A stretch of DNA of 64,000 bases from Holothuria scabra (GCA_037179385.1 CM074195.1:28290222-28354221), one strand, 5' to 3'. Positions 1 through 11,100 are shown, counted from the first letter of the stretch. Notes: a model not told the origin generated them from the letters alone. A program made the numbers and translations.

Positions 1-700
1 TGACCTTTGTCCTTCACTTCCGGAAATCTGCGAGACACAAGTTCCGACCCTGGGGTATCTTCCCACCAAGTTTGAAAAGGATCGGTCTAGCCCACTAGAA
101 GGAGTTCGAGTTAAAAGTTTCTGCTTTTTCACTTGAAAATAGACACTTCACTTCTATCACGTGACCTGAAATGTCTGTTGCCATGGAAACCATATATTTT
201 GGTAGTTCTATATTTCCTCAAGACACGTGCAAAGTTTCACGTCAATGCCATGTTCCTTAACAGAAATACGGTAAAAGACCAGAAATACAGCCAAAAAATC
301 CCCCCAAAATGACTACTATCGAAATATGACATCTGACCTTTGACCTTTGACCTTCACTTCCGGAAATCTGGGAGACACAAGTTCTAACCCTGAGTACCTT
401 CCCACCAAGTTTGAAAAAGATGGGTTCAGCCCATTAGGAGGAGTTACATTCACAAATTTCCTCTTTTTTCACTTAAAAATAGACACTTCCCCTTCCATCA
501 CATGACCTTTGTTACCTGTTGGCAAGGTAACCATATATTTTGGTAGTTCTATATATTCTCATGATACGTGCAAAGTTTCATGTCAGTGTGATGGTCTATT
601 ACAGAAATAAAGTAAAATATATGATTTTCATCAAATTTGCCCTTTGACCTCTGACCTTTGACCTTTGACCTTTACTTCCGGTTATGCAATATGTACAGTG
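1..700. repeat. Tandem satellite of about 310-340-bp units with TGACCTTTGACC motifs
   Basis: Two nearly full units and the start of a third can be aligned by eye. Each opens with TGACCTTTG followed by CTTCACTTCCGGAAATCTG, then shares GAGACACAAGTTC, CCCACCAAGTTTGAAAA and CATATATTTTGGTAGTTCTA. Unit starts lie near 1, 341 and 652. Overlapping TGACCTTTGACCT motifs sit at 334-346 and 341-353, and again at 652-664 and 659-671. The array runs towards an (AC)n tract. No coding potential is seen. Confidence 0.8.
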
Positions 701-775
701 GTTCTACCTAAGGTACCTTCCTAAAAATTTTGAACATAATCCGCTGAGCCGTTTAGGAGATATTAGCAAAACAAA

Positions 776-780
<5 letters not shown>

Positions 781-806
<26 letters not shown>
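781..806. repeat. (AC)n microsatellite
   Basis: Thirteen uninterrupted AC dinucleotides lie at the downstream end of the 1-700 satellite. The satellite at 7478-8100 is likewise bordered by a TG/AC tract. Confidence 0.95.
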
Positions 807-1307
807 GGACACGTTTTGACCCCTCACACAGAATTGGAGTTTTGGTTACCTTGGGGGACCCCACCTTAGGTTAGACCCTTGGACTAGAAACTTGGGGGCA
901 CCAACCATTACCATGGCAACAGTGCCAATTTCAGCTGGCATTCCCATTTATAGCTCAACGGGCAAAGTGATTACAATATCTCATCCTCCTCACGGAGCGA
1001 TAAGATAATAAAAATTCCCTCTGATACTTATGACGCAATCTCACAAAAACCTGCTTAGTCGTGTAAATATGTTTCTCGCTACAAGTGTTAACTCTCTGAA
1101 TTCGAGAAGAAAAAAAAAAACGCTTCCCGGCTCATACTAGACTTTGATCCCACAAGTTGATGATTTTCCACCCGGAAAGGTTGGACCCAATCAAAATACC
1201 CATTGGTTGTGTTATATAATATGAACACCACCAATCCAGTTTAGCTGGATCTTAAAACACACCCTTTAATACTAAACAACGAATACACAGTAAAACTGTT
1301 ACACATA
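807..1307. other. Intergenic, nothing recognised
   Basis: No coding frame, RNA gene or clear repeat was recognised here. A poly(A) run lies near 1111-1120. Confidence 0.5.
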
Positions 1308-1390
1308 CAGGGTTTTCCCTGGGTTTAGAATTGAACGTCGCGCATTTGATGCGTCCATTGGTGGATCGCCGGCCTGGGGGAGGGGTATAA

Positions 1391-1416
1391 GGGGAGGGGG
1401 TGTCCCCCTCCCCTTT
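1391..1416. repeat. GC-rich perfect hairpin
   Basis: AAGGGGAGGGGG is followed after one or two bases by its exact reverse complement CCCCCTCCCCTT. This gives 12-bp arms with almost no loop, inside an otherwise AT-rich region. Confidence 0.7.
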
Positions 1417-2394
1417 TGGAAAGTTTGTGACTTATGCAAGTCCCTAGACGCAAAATGGTGACATTTTTGAGCCAAATTAGTCAACACAATTTTTGTAAGT
1501 TGACGCAAAAATATTAGCACCGATACTCACATTCGTACAAATTTTGATCTACTGATAGCGGTCACATTGGCTTCCATGTCACCGTAATTTCTGCTTCAAA
1601 AGTTTTGGTTCATCGGCATGGCCTTTATTAAGCACTGGCACCAGAAGATTTTTACCCCCGGTTGACCGTTATTTCGCGTCCGTTGCTCACCAAAATTTTG
1701 GTGATTGGGCCGGCTTGCAATATTACCAGTTCAGGATAGAAAATATTTGGAAAATTTCCGTTCGTTTCACGAACGGGATATCATTTTTGTAGGCGTAATA
1801 TATTTTCACTTCAAAAGTGGAGATGTAAATCAACCGTTAATGCGATAGATTTGTTTGCAGTCGATGTCACATGCCCCAGGCTTTAATAATTTAGTTCTTA
1901 GGCCAACATCATGCTCATTCTATTTTTCATCCCCCAATCATTTCGGAAGTATTGCATTCCTTTTCTGCACTGGCCGGTTGTAGTTGCTATAATATACTGA
2001 AGCAACTCTCCTGCTTTAATACGAACCCCATGTAGAGCAACCATTCATGCTAATCTTAGAAGTAGAATCTTAGCAGTTCTGGGCAGCCAACAATTGCACC
2101 CGATTAACGTATCTTATGGTTCCTTTCGGGTATAAACATCCCCGGAAATTTTAAGCAGTTCTTGTCCAAAACTTACGTCTTGTTTAAAAAAGAATCTGCA
2201 ACTGAAATGCACGTAGGTCAGATCCCCGAAAAATCCATGTACACAGAGATTTGTGATGCCGTTTCATGGTGAATTTGGCACGGGGCTCGCCCTGCTTAGC
2301 TAGCCGGCTATATAAGCATTGGCAGTGCGATCGTCGTAACACAAACTCAATGGGAAAACTTGTCTCGAGACCGAGTATTTTCACACACTAAATC

Positions 2395-3345
2395 ACATAG
2401 GCGAAGGCGCGAATTGTGATTGGCTGGCTAGAATCAACGCAATTGAACCAATCACGATGCAGGGACCAATTTAAATTTTGAAATGGGTCGTATGCATATG
2501 ATGTCACCAAGCAAAACATGATGCCTTGTTTGGCGGAAAAAACGGACACGCACGGAAGTCTACTGCATGCGAGTGCCAAGAATTTTGCTTCACGAGACCA
2601 CGTGCATCACGGTTTTTGTTTGCAATGACGTTGACGTTGCATGACATCATTGCACAAGTCCTACTGTAAATAACATTACGGAAGGAATGCTGGGAAATAC
2701 TTAATTTATGCAAGATAATAATCACCGGACTTCACAAGATTCTAGGAGCTACGTGTACAAAACGTCCACAGACATGTATGCCAAGCTGTGGGATTAAAAA
2801 GAGGCGAAACACTGCAGCTCGATAGTCTGCTTTGTGCAGAACAGTTTGTACAGCAACTTACGCGGCGCTTTTTGCGATAAGCTAGGTAAAGACATTGAAT
2901 GCAATTCTAAATCTAATTCCATGTAATACTACAGGGTTAAAACGGAAAATATCAAACGATCACTTCCATGGCAGGGGTAAAAATATTACGTTTGTGATTA
3001 TCAATGCAACCAGTTTTGGCGGGAAGTTAAAGGATTGAGTTTACAGGAATTTAACGAAACTAAAGGCAAGTTTCAAGCATATTTTAACCCCTTTTTCAGT
3101 TTGCAAATAATCGGGAGTAATGATCAAGTGAGTGCCAGAATTTGTAAAAGCAATTGAGCACGTGGCTGCAAGCAATCACAGATTGTGTGTGTCCCGATCT
3201 TTTCATGAAAACATGTTGGGAAAACAAGGGTTCTATGACATCATACACATAGGGTCCATCGCACTTATTTTAAGTTACCTCTAAACATCGTCACGGTGAT
3301 TGGTTCATTATTGCGTTTAATCAGCCAATCATACTTGTGACATCG
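2395..3345. repeat. Foldback element with CCAAT-bearing arms
   Basis: The left arm near 2412-2520 (GTGATTGGCTGG, AACGCAATTGAACCAATCAC, ATGATGTCA) matches the reverse complement of the right arm near 3230-3335 (GATTGGCTGATTAAACGC, GAACCAATCACCGTGACG, ATGATGTCA). The arms are diverged. The bases between them show no coding frame that I can support. It lies inside the candidate element 1308-4037. Confidence 0.45.
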
Positions 3346-4142
3346 TCAATGCAGTTTTACTGTGTAGGAAAAACATGTAGAAACCAACCGTCTTCGCATA
3401 GAATTCTAATACTCCCATTGCATTTTTGCTACGATCGAATTTCCCAAACTTTGGTTGTAGCCGGGCAAAACAATCGTGTCGTAAGTTTTAAGAACGAAGT
3501 AACAGGAAATATGTGGGATTACATCGTGAAGATACAATGACGTGGTTCGTTCGTTTGATTGATAATTTCGCAAATCTGAGACATTAGCCCCGCCTCTAAC
3601 CTGCCAAAGGCGGGCGTATGTGTTTTGGTCATGCAAGTCGTGTTATGCCACATAGCTGCTGTGCTCCGGAGTGAGCAAAACATTTTCCTGATACAAGCCT
3701 ACGACGACAAGTGCAGGCTAGTTAATTATAATAATACTGTGTTGTTACTCGTTCAATAGTAGGCCCTATGGGATATACATACAGAGCTCCGACTCGCATG
3801 CAGTGGTATGTGCATGGAAATTAAAAAAGTTAGTTGCAGTTTTACAAATAAGTCAATGATTTTGTCGTTTATTGTATTAACAACAAAAGCAGTCGTTGAC
3901 AGAAAGAAGAAAAATTATGGAGGCTAGCTGGCAGAAATTTTGAACATCGCGGCCGTTTTTTGAACGTCGCGGCCTCCTTGGTTTTGAAGCTTGAACGTCG
4001 CGGGCCGCGACGTTCAAAACGCCCAGGGAAAACCCTGACATATGCTAGGTTTACTGGTTTATGAAAGCAACTTTTTGATGTGCATAAAGCTGGCACTCTT
4101 CATGAAGAACAATACACACTAAAGTTAACAAGAGAAATGGTG

Positions 4143-4440
4143 TCCGGTCAACTCGGCCCTTAGGAAAACTCGGCCCGGATATCTCTCCCCTTGCTCAACT
4201 CGGCCACCGAAACATCTCGGCCACAACACAACTCATCCCCTGAGACAACTCGGCCCTGGACAGCTGGGCCACCGATCTCAACTGGCTCAGCCAGAGATCG
4301 ATCTCTCGGAAAAAGATCGAAACGTCATCAAAACGTCACGACTGGAGCCGGCCAAAACGGCCAGCACTTCCAGGTGGTCTAGTTGAGCCGTGTGGCATTT
4401 CTTCCAGTCAATAAACTGGTTGAGCCAGTTGAGCCTGCTC
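4143..4440. repeat. Degenerate short repeat built on AACTCGGCC
   Basis: The words CAACTCGGCCC, AAACTCGGCCC, CAACTCGGCCACC and ATCTCGGCCAC recur at irregular spacing between 4148 and 4270, with related GTTGAGCC words (the inverse) at 4380-4435. This looks like a decayed foldback or simple satellite. The short frame across it has no recognisable domain. Confidence 0.45.
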
Positions 4441-4675
4441 GAGTCGCTAAATCGAACACACTCCCCGTTTTAGTGCAATAGACACACGTGGATCAATCAG
4501 CTTCTTCTCAGCTAGCTACATCGTGGGTAATACAAAAGTTTTTGCCCGTCAAAAGTGGCTTGGCTTATAACGTCGGTGACAGCACCATATATGCATTGAC
4601 GTAGCCATGCAATGACGTCATTCGGAAGAATAGCAATGTGCACGAGGCTACACCACTGTTTTTGTAGTATAAACA

Positions 4676-4680
<5 letters not shown>

Positions 4681-4726
<46 letters not shown>
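4681..4726. repeat. (AT)n microsatellite
   Basis: An uninterrupted AT/TA run, the first of three such arrays within 1.5 kb. Open frames reading Ile-Tyr repeats across it are artefacts of the dinucleotide. Confidence 0.95.
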
Positions 4727-4875
4727 GACAACAAGAAACATGCACAAAACAAACGGCATACTGTTAAAACGATCTGAAATTTTAATAAAATACTGAAGAC
4801 AAAGATCGTGTCAAATCTTCTGAGGCAACAAGATATTAAAAACGGTAAAGAGTTCAAAACTTAAAAGTTTTAAAA

Positions 4876-5076
<201 letters not shown>

Positions 5077-5204
5077 AAATAACAAATAAATTCCACCTTA
5101 CAACTCAAAAGTTCTCTTCGTGTTTCCAGAAGGATACATAGTAAAACAAATCGAAAACACTTACTAAATACTTCCAACAGAAAAGGTAAATCAACGGAGA
5201 AAAC

Positions 5205-5246
5205 TGTACAACGTTTCGAACAGGTCAACTGTCCTTCGTCAAGTAA
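5205..5246 (-). ncRNA. Degenerate hammerhead-ribozyme-like motif
   Basis: Read on the minus strand, the order is UUGACGA, then A, then GGACAG-UUGAC-CUGUUC, then GAAA, then CGUU. GGACAG and CUGUUC form a 6-bp stem with one G-U pair, matching hammerhead stem II, and GAAA and a NUH-type site (GUU) follow in the correct order. The CUGAUGA box is changed at two positions (first C to U, and the U before GA to C). The first change should abolish cleavage. It lies 26 bp before the Penelope-like coding remnant, which is on the opposite strand. Penelope-like retroelements are known to carry minimal hammerheads. Confidence 0.5.
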
Positions 5247-5271
5247 ACTGAACATACGTCGGGTTAACTGA

Positions 5272-5583
5272 AAACCCCTTCAAAAAAGATTCAACGGCCA
5301 CAACAGTAGTTTTAGAAATGAAACCCAGAGGAATGCCACCACCCTCAGCCAATATATCTGGACATTAAAGGACAATAACGTACCATACTCAATCAAATGG
5401 AAAATTCTAGCACACGGAAATTCTTATTCCACATCAAGCAAGAGGTGTAATCTTTGTGTAACTGAGAAATATTTCATCATCCACAAACCTTATATGTCTT
5501 CCTTGAATAATAGGAATGAACTTGTTAGTAGCTGTAGGCACCGTAAAAAGAAGCTGTTATGTCATAATAACTTTTTATACTGA
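5272..5583 (+). pseudogene. C-terminal endonuclease end of a Penelope-like retroelement (5'-truncated)
   Basis: An open frame of about 103 codons ends in TGA at 5581-5583 and has no start of its own, because a stop precedes it at 5269. The translation contains [49 protein letters not shown] and [14 protein letters not shown]. These words and their order match the C-terminal half of the GIY-YIG endonuclease domain of Penelope-like reverse transcriptases, including the RCNLC cysteines and the [10 protein letters not shown] block. The N-terminal GIY-YIG half and the whole reverse transcriptase are missing, so this is a dead 5'-truncated insertion. It is flanked by (AT)n arrays and hammerhead-like motifs. 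The identification rests on remembered family motifs and no search was run. Confidence 0.85.
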
Positions 5584-5887
5584 AGCATAGAGTGCTTACC
5601 TTACTGATCTGTAAAACACTTAGATTTTGTGCGTATTTTAATAACCCGCGCACTCTTAAGCTATTTTGCGCGTTCTAGTTCTGCAGATAATACTTTCTTC
5701 TGTGGACGTCATAATGGGCGCTTAACTTCTATGACGTGTCTATAACACGCGCGTCTCATTTTCATTTTGTTATTTTATAACCGTTATGCTTCGCATTTGT
5801 AGACTGAGGAGTGTAGGCTACAAACGTATGCCTATACGAAACAAGCTTGTATCTTGAAATGCAATAGTGTTTACTTTCTTATTATTT
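5584..5887. other. 3' trailer of the Penelope-like remnant
   Basis: This is non-coding sequence between the endonuclease stop and the third AT array. It contains several GCGCG and GACGTC words but no second frame. It may be element 3' sequence or host DNA, and the boundary is not visible. Confidence 0.4.
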
Positions 5888-6088
<201 letters not shown>

Positions 6089-6134
6089 GGTCGAAAGGAG
6101 GTAGTAAAAAGTGCTTTACAGTTTGCGGAAAACT

Positions 6135-6170
6135 CCACGACGTTTCGGGTATAAACCCTTCATCAGGTGG
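6135..6170 (-). ncRNA. Minimal hammerhead ribozyme, Penelope-like element type
   Basis: On the minus strand the sequence reads CCAC-CUGAUGA-A-GGGU-UUAU-ACCC-GAAA-CG-UC-GUGG. CCAC and GUGG pair as stem I. GGGU and ACCC pair as stem II with loop UUAU. Both catalytic boxes, CUGAUGA and GAAA, are intact, and cleavage would fall after the C at 6139. Stem III is only the self-complementary CG, so activity would probably need a dimer. Minimal type I hammerheads of this kind are reported in Penelope-like retroelements. One base (A at 6159) between CUGAUGA and stem II is unpaired, a departure from the textbook core. Confidence 0.65.
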
Positions 6171-6320
6171 CAAAAACCAAACTGAACAACCAACAGAAAC
6201 AATTGCACACGACAAACATCAAATCCGAAGCGATCGCTGTAAAAACAGAACTGGACGAAAGTGACTGTCAGAAAACATTTATACTAAAATTACATGCGTA
6301 GGGAACAAATACATGCAGTT
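6171..6320. other. Spacer, nothing recognised
   Basis: A short AT-rich spacer between the ribozyme motif and the TTAA-flanked element. No feature is supported. Confidence 0.4.
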
Positions 6321-6324
6321 TTAA

Positions 6325-6866
6325 ACTGTACCTAAAGTCAAAAAATTTAAAAAATATACATTAAAGACCATGAAAAATATATTCTAACCGTCCAACTTCC
6401 ATCTTTATGGGACATTCCTGAGCTGAGATATTAAATGTTGAAGTTTACGCCAACTAAAATGGTACATTGCACAATAATTTGTGATGTCATTCTTACAATC
6501 TTTGTATTTCTCTGTTTTTCCGTACATTACTGCACCTTGTCCCAAGGTGTGATAGCACTCTTACTCTTATGAGGTGATGTAATTAATTACGCCCTCCTTG
6601 TGTAACATGCTATGCAAGAAAACAGGAAGTGTTCAAGGTCATAAAAACATTTTTAATTTTTAAGTAAAACAAAGCATTTTATGTGAGTTGTACAACGAGA
6701 AAGTCACAAATTATTGTGCAATAGACAAATTTGTTTTAAGTGAATAAACTTCAACATTTTATATCTCAGCTAAGGAATGTCACAAGAAGATGGGAGTTAG
6801 ACTGTTAGAATTCATTTTTCATTTTCTTAAATATATATTTTTGAATATTTTGACTTGAGGTACACT
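6325..6866. mobile_element. TTAA-flanked foldback MITE, piggyBac-like target
   Basis: The element is flanked by TTAA on both sides (6321-6324 and 6867-6870). Its ends read ACTGTACCTAAAGTC on the left and, as reverse complement, AGTGTACCTCAAGTC on the right. Similarity between the arms continues for roughly 130-150 bp (for example GGGACATTCCTGAGCTGAGA against the inverse of TCTCAGCTAAGGAATGTCAC). The length of about 542 bp, long arms and absence of coding frames fit a non-autonomous foldback element. The piggyBac assignment rests only on TTAA. Confidence 0.7.
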
Positions 6867-6869
6867 TTA

Positions 6870-7250
6870 AGTATGTAAACCACGTGTGGTAACATCTGGT
6901 TTATCATGTGACACTCATTGTTTTCTCTCCAAATACGACGTCAGTGATGTCAGTGCGTAAGCCCTATTATTGTAGCAGTAGGTCAGAGCATACGTTCTTT
7001 TGAATCAGAATGCGAGACGATGCAATTGTGTTAATCAGTTAATCGGTACACTATGTACCGATTACATATAACTAAGCGGTGGTACAATATGCAGCTGTTT
7101 CCAGCAGTCTCAACAAAGTTTTAATAGTTTGAACTAGTGGCATACAAAGGAGCGTCATTGGGTCATTCCCCCTCACGGGTGACATCTCTTTATCCTAAAG
7201 ATGCGTAGCTTTACTTTAGTGACACAGATTTTATTTCAAAAGGTAGCATA
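6870..7250. repeat. Dispersed repeat, copy 1 (copy 2 at 13685-14060)
   Basis: Shared words with the second copy, in the same order and orientation: GTATGTAAACCACGTGTGGT, CATGTGACACTC, TGTTTTCTCTCCAAATA, ACGTTCTTTTGAATCAGAAT, GTTTCCA and GATGCGTAGCTTT. Both copies contain the palindrome CCACGTGTGG. No coding frame is shared, so the repeat is probably non-coding. Confidence 0.8.
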
Positions 7251-7307
7251 CACTGTAAAAAAATGACGGTAAATTTACAGAACTGAAAAAAAAAATAAAG
7301 AGATAAA

Positions 7308-7412
7308 TAAGGATAACAGAAAAGTTCTGGAAACTAATTCCCAAAACTTTTCTGTAATCCTAATGTTTATCCTTTCCTTTTTTGATTCCTTGCCGAAGGC
7401 AGGCAAGGAATC
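7308..7412. repeat. Two adjacent hairpins bordering the 145-bp satellite
   Basis: AGGATAACAGAAAAGTT pairs with the inverse AACTTTTCTGTAATCCT (7308-7362). A second hairpin has arms GATTCCTTGCC and GGCAAGGAATC (7384-7412) around a 7-base loop. They precede the TG tract and the satellite and may mark the end of that repeat family. Confidence 0.65.
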
Positions 7413-7428
7413 TATGCGATGGTGATGT

Positions 7429-7470
7429 CGTGTGTGTGTATGTGTGTGTGTGTGTGTATGTGTGTGTGTG
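7429..7470. repeat. (TG)n microsatellite
   Basis: A TG run with two TATG interruptions, immediately before the satellite. It mirrors the AC tract next to the 1-700 satellite. Confidence 0.95.
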
Positions 7471-7477
7471 ACGCCTG

Positions 7478-8100
7478 CTTGTAAACACGATATCTCAAGA
7501 ACGGTAACCCCCAGGGATCTCAAACTTGGCATGTAGATTGTCCACATTGAGTAGATGGTCCCTATTTTTTTTTTTTTTTTGGTAGAGGTCAAATGTCATT
7601 TGGGGTCACCAGAGGTCAAAATGTAAATACCTTGGAAATTGCTTGTAAACACGATATCTCCAGAAGGAAAAATGTGAGCAATCTCATACTTACCTTGCTG
7701 ATTGTCCATATTGAGTAGATGGTCCCTATTGTTTTTGATGGAGGTCAAAGGTCATTTGGGGTCACCAGAGGGAAAAAGGTCAAAACCTTGTAAACACTGT
7801 ATCTCAAGAAGGGTAAATGTGAGGGATCTCATACATAGCAGGTGGATTGCCCATATTAAGTAGATGATCACAATTATTTTTGGTGGAGGTCAAAGGTCAT
7901 TTGGGGTCATCAGAGATGAAAAGCTCAAAAACTTGTAAACACCATATGTCAAGAAAGGTAACTGCCAGGAATCTCATATTTACTAAGTGGATTGTCCATA
8001 CTGAGTAGATGACCAATATTGTTTTTATTGGATGTCAAAGGTCATTTGGGGTCATCAGAGTTCAAAACATCTAAACCTTGCAAACACTATATCTCAAAAG
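7478..8100. repeat. 145-bp tandem satellite with AGGTCAAAGGTCA motifs
   Basis: Four units start at about 7480, 7640, 7788 and 7933, with a fifth beginning at 8079. Each starts TGTAAACAC followed by TATCTC or a close variant, has a GATTGTCCATA-type word and TGAGTAGATG, and ends GGTCATTTGGGGTCA. Perfect AGGTCAAAGGTCA occurs at 7742-7754 and 7887-7899, with one-base variants at 7585-7597 and about 8032-8044. Units diverge moderately. There are no coding frames. Confidence 0.9.
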
Positions 8101-10780
8101 AGTATATAACTGTTGAAGTTAATATCCATGAGCGGTTAGGGTGAAAGGGTAAGAATAATTGGCATGTGTAATGTAATAGGCATAGGGTATATAATTTTTT
8201 TGGAACAGTTTATTAACTTCACTATGTAAATTCTTTAGTGAGGTTATTTCGAAAATGCATTTGTAAAGTACTGAAGCAAACTCATAGGAAGAAGGTCAGA
8301 AAGGCACATCACATGGTAGTTACTGTACAGTATGTTGATTCTGGCATGAAATTGTACCCTGTTATTACATTAAGTTCCAAGTATTAATACATAAAAAAGT
8401 GGGCAGAGCAAAATATAAAATCTTAAAAGGCAAAATCTGCTGCATCATCATCAGGCTGGCATACATGCTTCAATGCTCATGGGTATGCTGATTTTGCAGC
8501 CACAAGTAAATAGATTTTCATGAAACTGATGTTTAAACAGTCTGTATATAAGGGACATTTAGGGACATAGTCTGAAAATATTAGAAGATGCTTCTGTGCA
8601 CACTAAGTAGATGACTGATATGGAACTTCAAAAGTATAAACTTTGAACAGAGAGTACTCTGTGTGATGCACAAGAATCTCTTTTATAACATACCTACATT
8701 GCTTTTTCAATAACCTTAAAGAAAACCTGAAGAAAACATTAAATTTAGTGGCAAAAAGTGCTAATATTTGACAAACCTTGTGCCTACTGTCCTCATGAGG
8801 ACATGTGCATGCAAGCATGCATTAATTGGAAGTGGGAATTGATTAATTAGATATACCACAGTTAGTTAGTTTCACAAAAAAGAACCTAATTTACACTGAT
8901 CATTTGGTATCAAATACCCTTCAGCGCACATGAACTGTCATTGCCTAATAGAGTGAATCAAATTGTGACTGACCCATTCTTTGCCATTTGGTCACAGTTA
9001 TCTTGCCCAATTTTTCACAGTTGACTGCCAGTTATCCCCACAGTGTCCTGAAGGATTACCTCATACACATACAAACATACAGCTCAATTGACTTAAGCTT
9101 TTTACTGTATAAGTGGTGTTAATTGACTCTTATAAACCCTCTGAAGAAAGCTTATTTTTATCTCAGTACATAACCATGACAGCCCATTGTTTGTATATAC
9201 TCTCTACTCTATTTCCTGCCATTCCCTGCAGGCATTCAGTACTCTTTCTGTGGTCAAAATGTCAGACTTCCATGAAAGTCACACCTCTGCTAAATCCAGC
9301 ATAAAATAACTGTCCACGTTATCTTGTCTCATCTGACCACAAATAAAAGTTGTTTGCCTAGCCATTGTCTGGAGATGGAGAAGTTCATGTACACTGATCA
9401 AGTTTCTACACTGAAAGTCATCTTAGAAATACTGTAGATTGACACCCTTCAGAAATTAGTGTCCTTTACATAGAAGCTGGTGGAATTGAACAAAAAGTGT
9501 GTTTGTATAAGGAATTTTGTTGAACAAACTTTAAACATTGGTGTCTGTCTAGATTGGTGTTTGTGCTTTACAGTTTCAATATGCTCTACAGTGATTATTT
9601 GTCACTTAGTTTCATTCTAGAATTTGTTTTAAATTTTTGATAGCATAAAATGTATCAGCATACTACTTGCCTCATCTCTGCTTATATCTGGATAACTGCA
9701 CCAAAAAAGTAACCCCTGTGCGAAGAATTATGCAGCTATGTCAAATATCATCATCGAGTGGGAATTCTTGTCTCACATTTCATTTTTATCCATGTCACTA
9801 TCCCCCCCGCCCCCCAAAAAAAGTGTACCATAAAGCTTAATGCATAGAACCATTGCTTCAAGATTACCCTTTATGACACTTTTCAAAAGTATTAAGATTT
9901 TATTTTGCATTGCTGCTGTCATTTAAAAGTAGTTCAGGTAATAAGAGCAAGCATAATGTTATATACTGTGTATCAAACAAGGAAAACTTGTACTGTATGT
10001 TATGCTGTACCTACAGTATAAGTAGGCAAAAGGCAAATTAAAAGTCTTGTTAAATTATGGATTAATAGGGATATCTGCTTTTGTTAATTTGCAAAGGATA
10101 CCATAGACAATGGGTGGGGCATTTCCCCCATAAAGCAAAAATTGCTGTCAGTAATAGCCAAGGTTACACATCTCTATTCAGATGTCTCTTTAAGCTTGGT
10201 CTCACAATCCCCTCCAACACCCACAATCAGACAAAACCACAGGCTAACCCCGTGTTTTCCAGTCTTTGTTCTCACGTACCCAGTGTTTCGTTGATTGGAT
10301 AGTGTTACCATAGTAACGAGACCAAATATTTCACACACCGATTACAGCAAAATGTAAGAAAATACCTGTCATCAGTGCTATAAATACCTGTGACCTTGCT
10401 TGATTAAAACAAACACAATGTTTAAAACTGCTTAACCCTGCGATTTGAGGTGGATTGAAATTTAAACACCGACCCCGCGTTAACCCGCATTCCCACATTA
10501 CTCGAGCGTGAGGTAATACTGTACAGTGTTACCTCGAGCGCGGGGTATGTGAGAACACAGTATTTGATCCAATGCTTGTAGGAGAGTGTGTCGATGAGGG
10601 CTTGTTTAAACACTAACCTCAATGCAGACTTTTCGAAACATAGAGGCATCGGAACATAGAGATTTCAGAATGGAGAGCTGTCCCCATTGACCAAACTTTT
10701 GATAAAAATGGTTTCAAAATACCGCTTTATCAAGTAATGAGACAGTTTTCTGGAATATTAAAGCTGTGTGAGAAATTCCT
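8101..10780. other. Gene-poor stretch, nothing recognised
   Basis: About 2.7 kb with no convincing coding frame, RNA gene or repeat. A C-rich then A-rich tract lies near 9803-9821 and a GGGG/CCCC-poor AT background surrounds it. Frames of 62-76 codons occur at the rate expected by chance. Confidence 0.5.
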
Positions 10781-10789
10781 CTTGTGTGT

Positions 10790-11100
10790 GGAGATCAAAG
10801 GTTTGAGGTGACAGTCAGATCAAACTTTGTAGACAATATTTTTAGGGGGATAACTGTGAGGGATCTCATACCATATTGGAAGTACTTCCATACTCATTCT
10901 GTACTAAGCTTAATTTTGAATTACTCATGTTGATGGACGTGTTGGTAAGGTGATCACTATTGTTTTTAAGGGGTCAAAAGGTCATTTTGGGTCACATGAG
11001 GTCAAAAAGTTTGGACCCTACTAGTATTATATCTCAATTAAGTAGGATAATTGTATGGGATCTCATGCATGTCATGTTTGTTTCCATGTTTGCTATGATA
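10790..11100. repeat. Decayed copies of the 145-bp satellite
   Basis: Words of the 7.5-8.1 kb satellite recur in order: TAACTGTGAGGGATCTCATAC, GATCACTATTGTTTTTAAGG, GGTCAAAAGGTCATTTTGGG, GAGGTCAAAA and ATTATATCTCAA. The units are interrupted and diverged, so this is an older or separately inserted piece of the same family. Confidence 0.7.

Larger units (their letters stand above)
1308..4037. mobile_element. Possible 2.7-kb DNA element with CAGGGTTTTCCCTGGG inverted ends
   Basis: The left end reads CAGGGTTTTCCCTGGG, then a few bases, then TTGAACGTCGCG. The right end carries the same words in inverse orientation (CGCGACGTTCAA then CCCAGGGAAAACCCTG). The five bases ACATA sit immediately outside both ends (1303-1307 and 4038-4042), as a target-site duplication would. 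A second set of GAACGTCGCGG words repeats at 3955-4020 inside the right end. No transposase frame was found inside. The superfamily is unknown, and two independent copies of a shared repeat end could give the same picture. Confidence 0.45.

Noticed and set aside
7275..7592. 105-codon minus-strand frame with a His-Thr repeat
   Set aside because: It crosses the TG tract and the start of the satellite, and the His-Thr run is the microsatellite. No other support.
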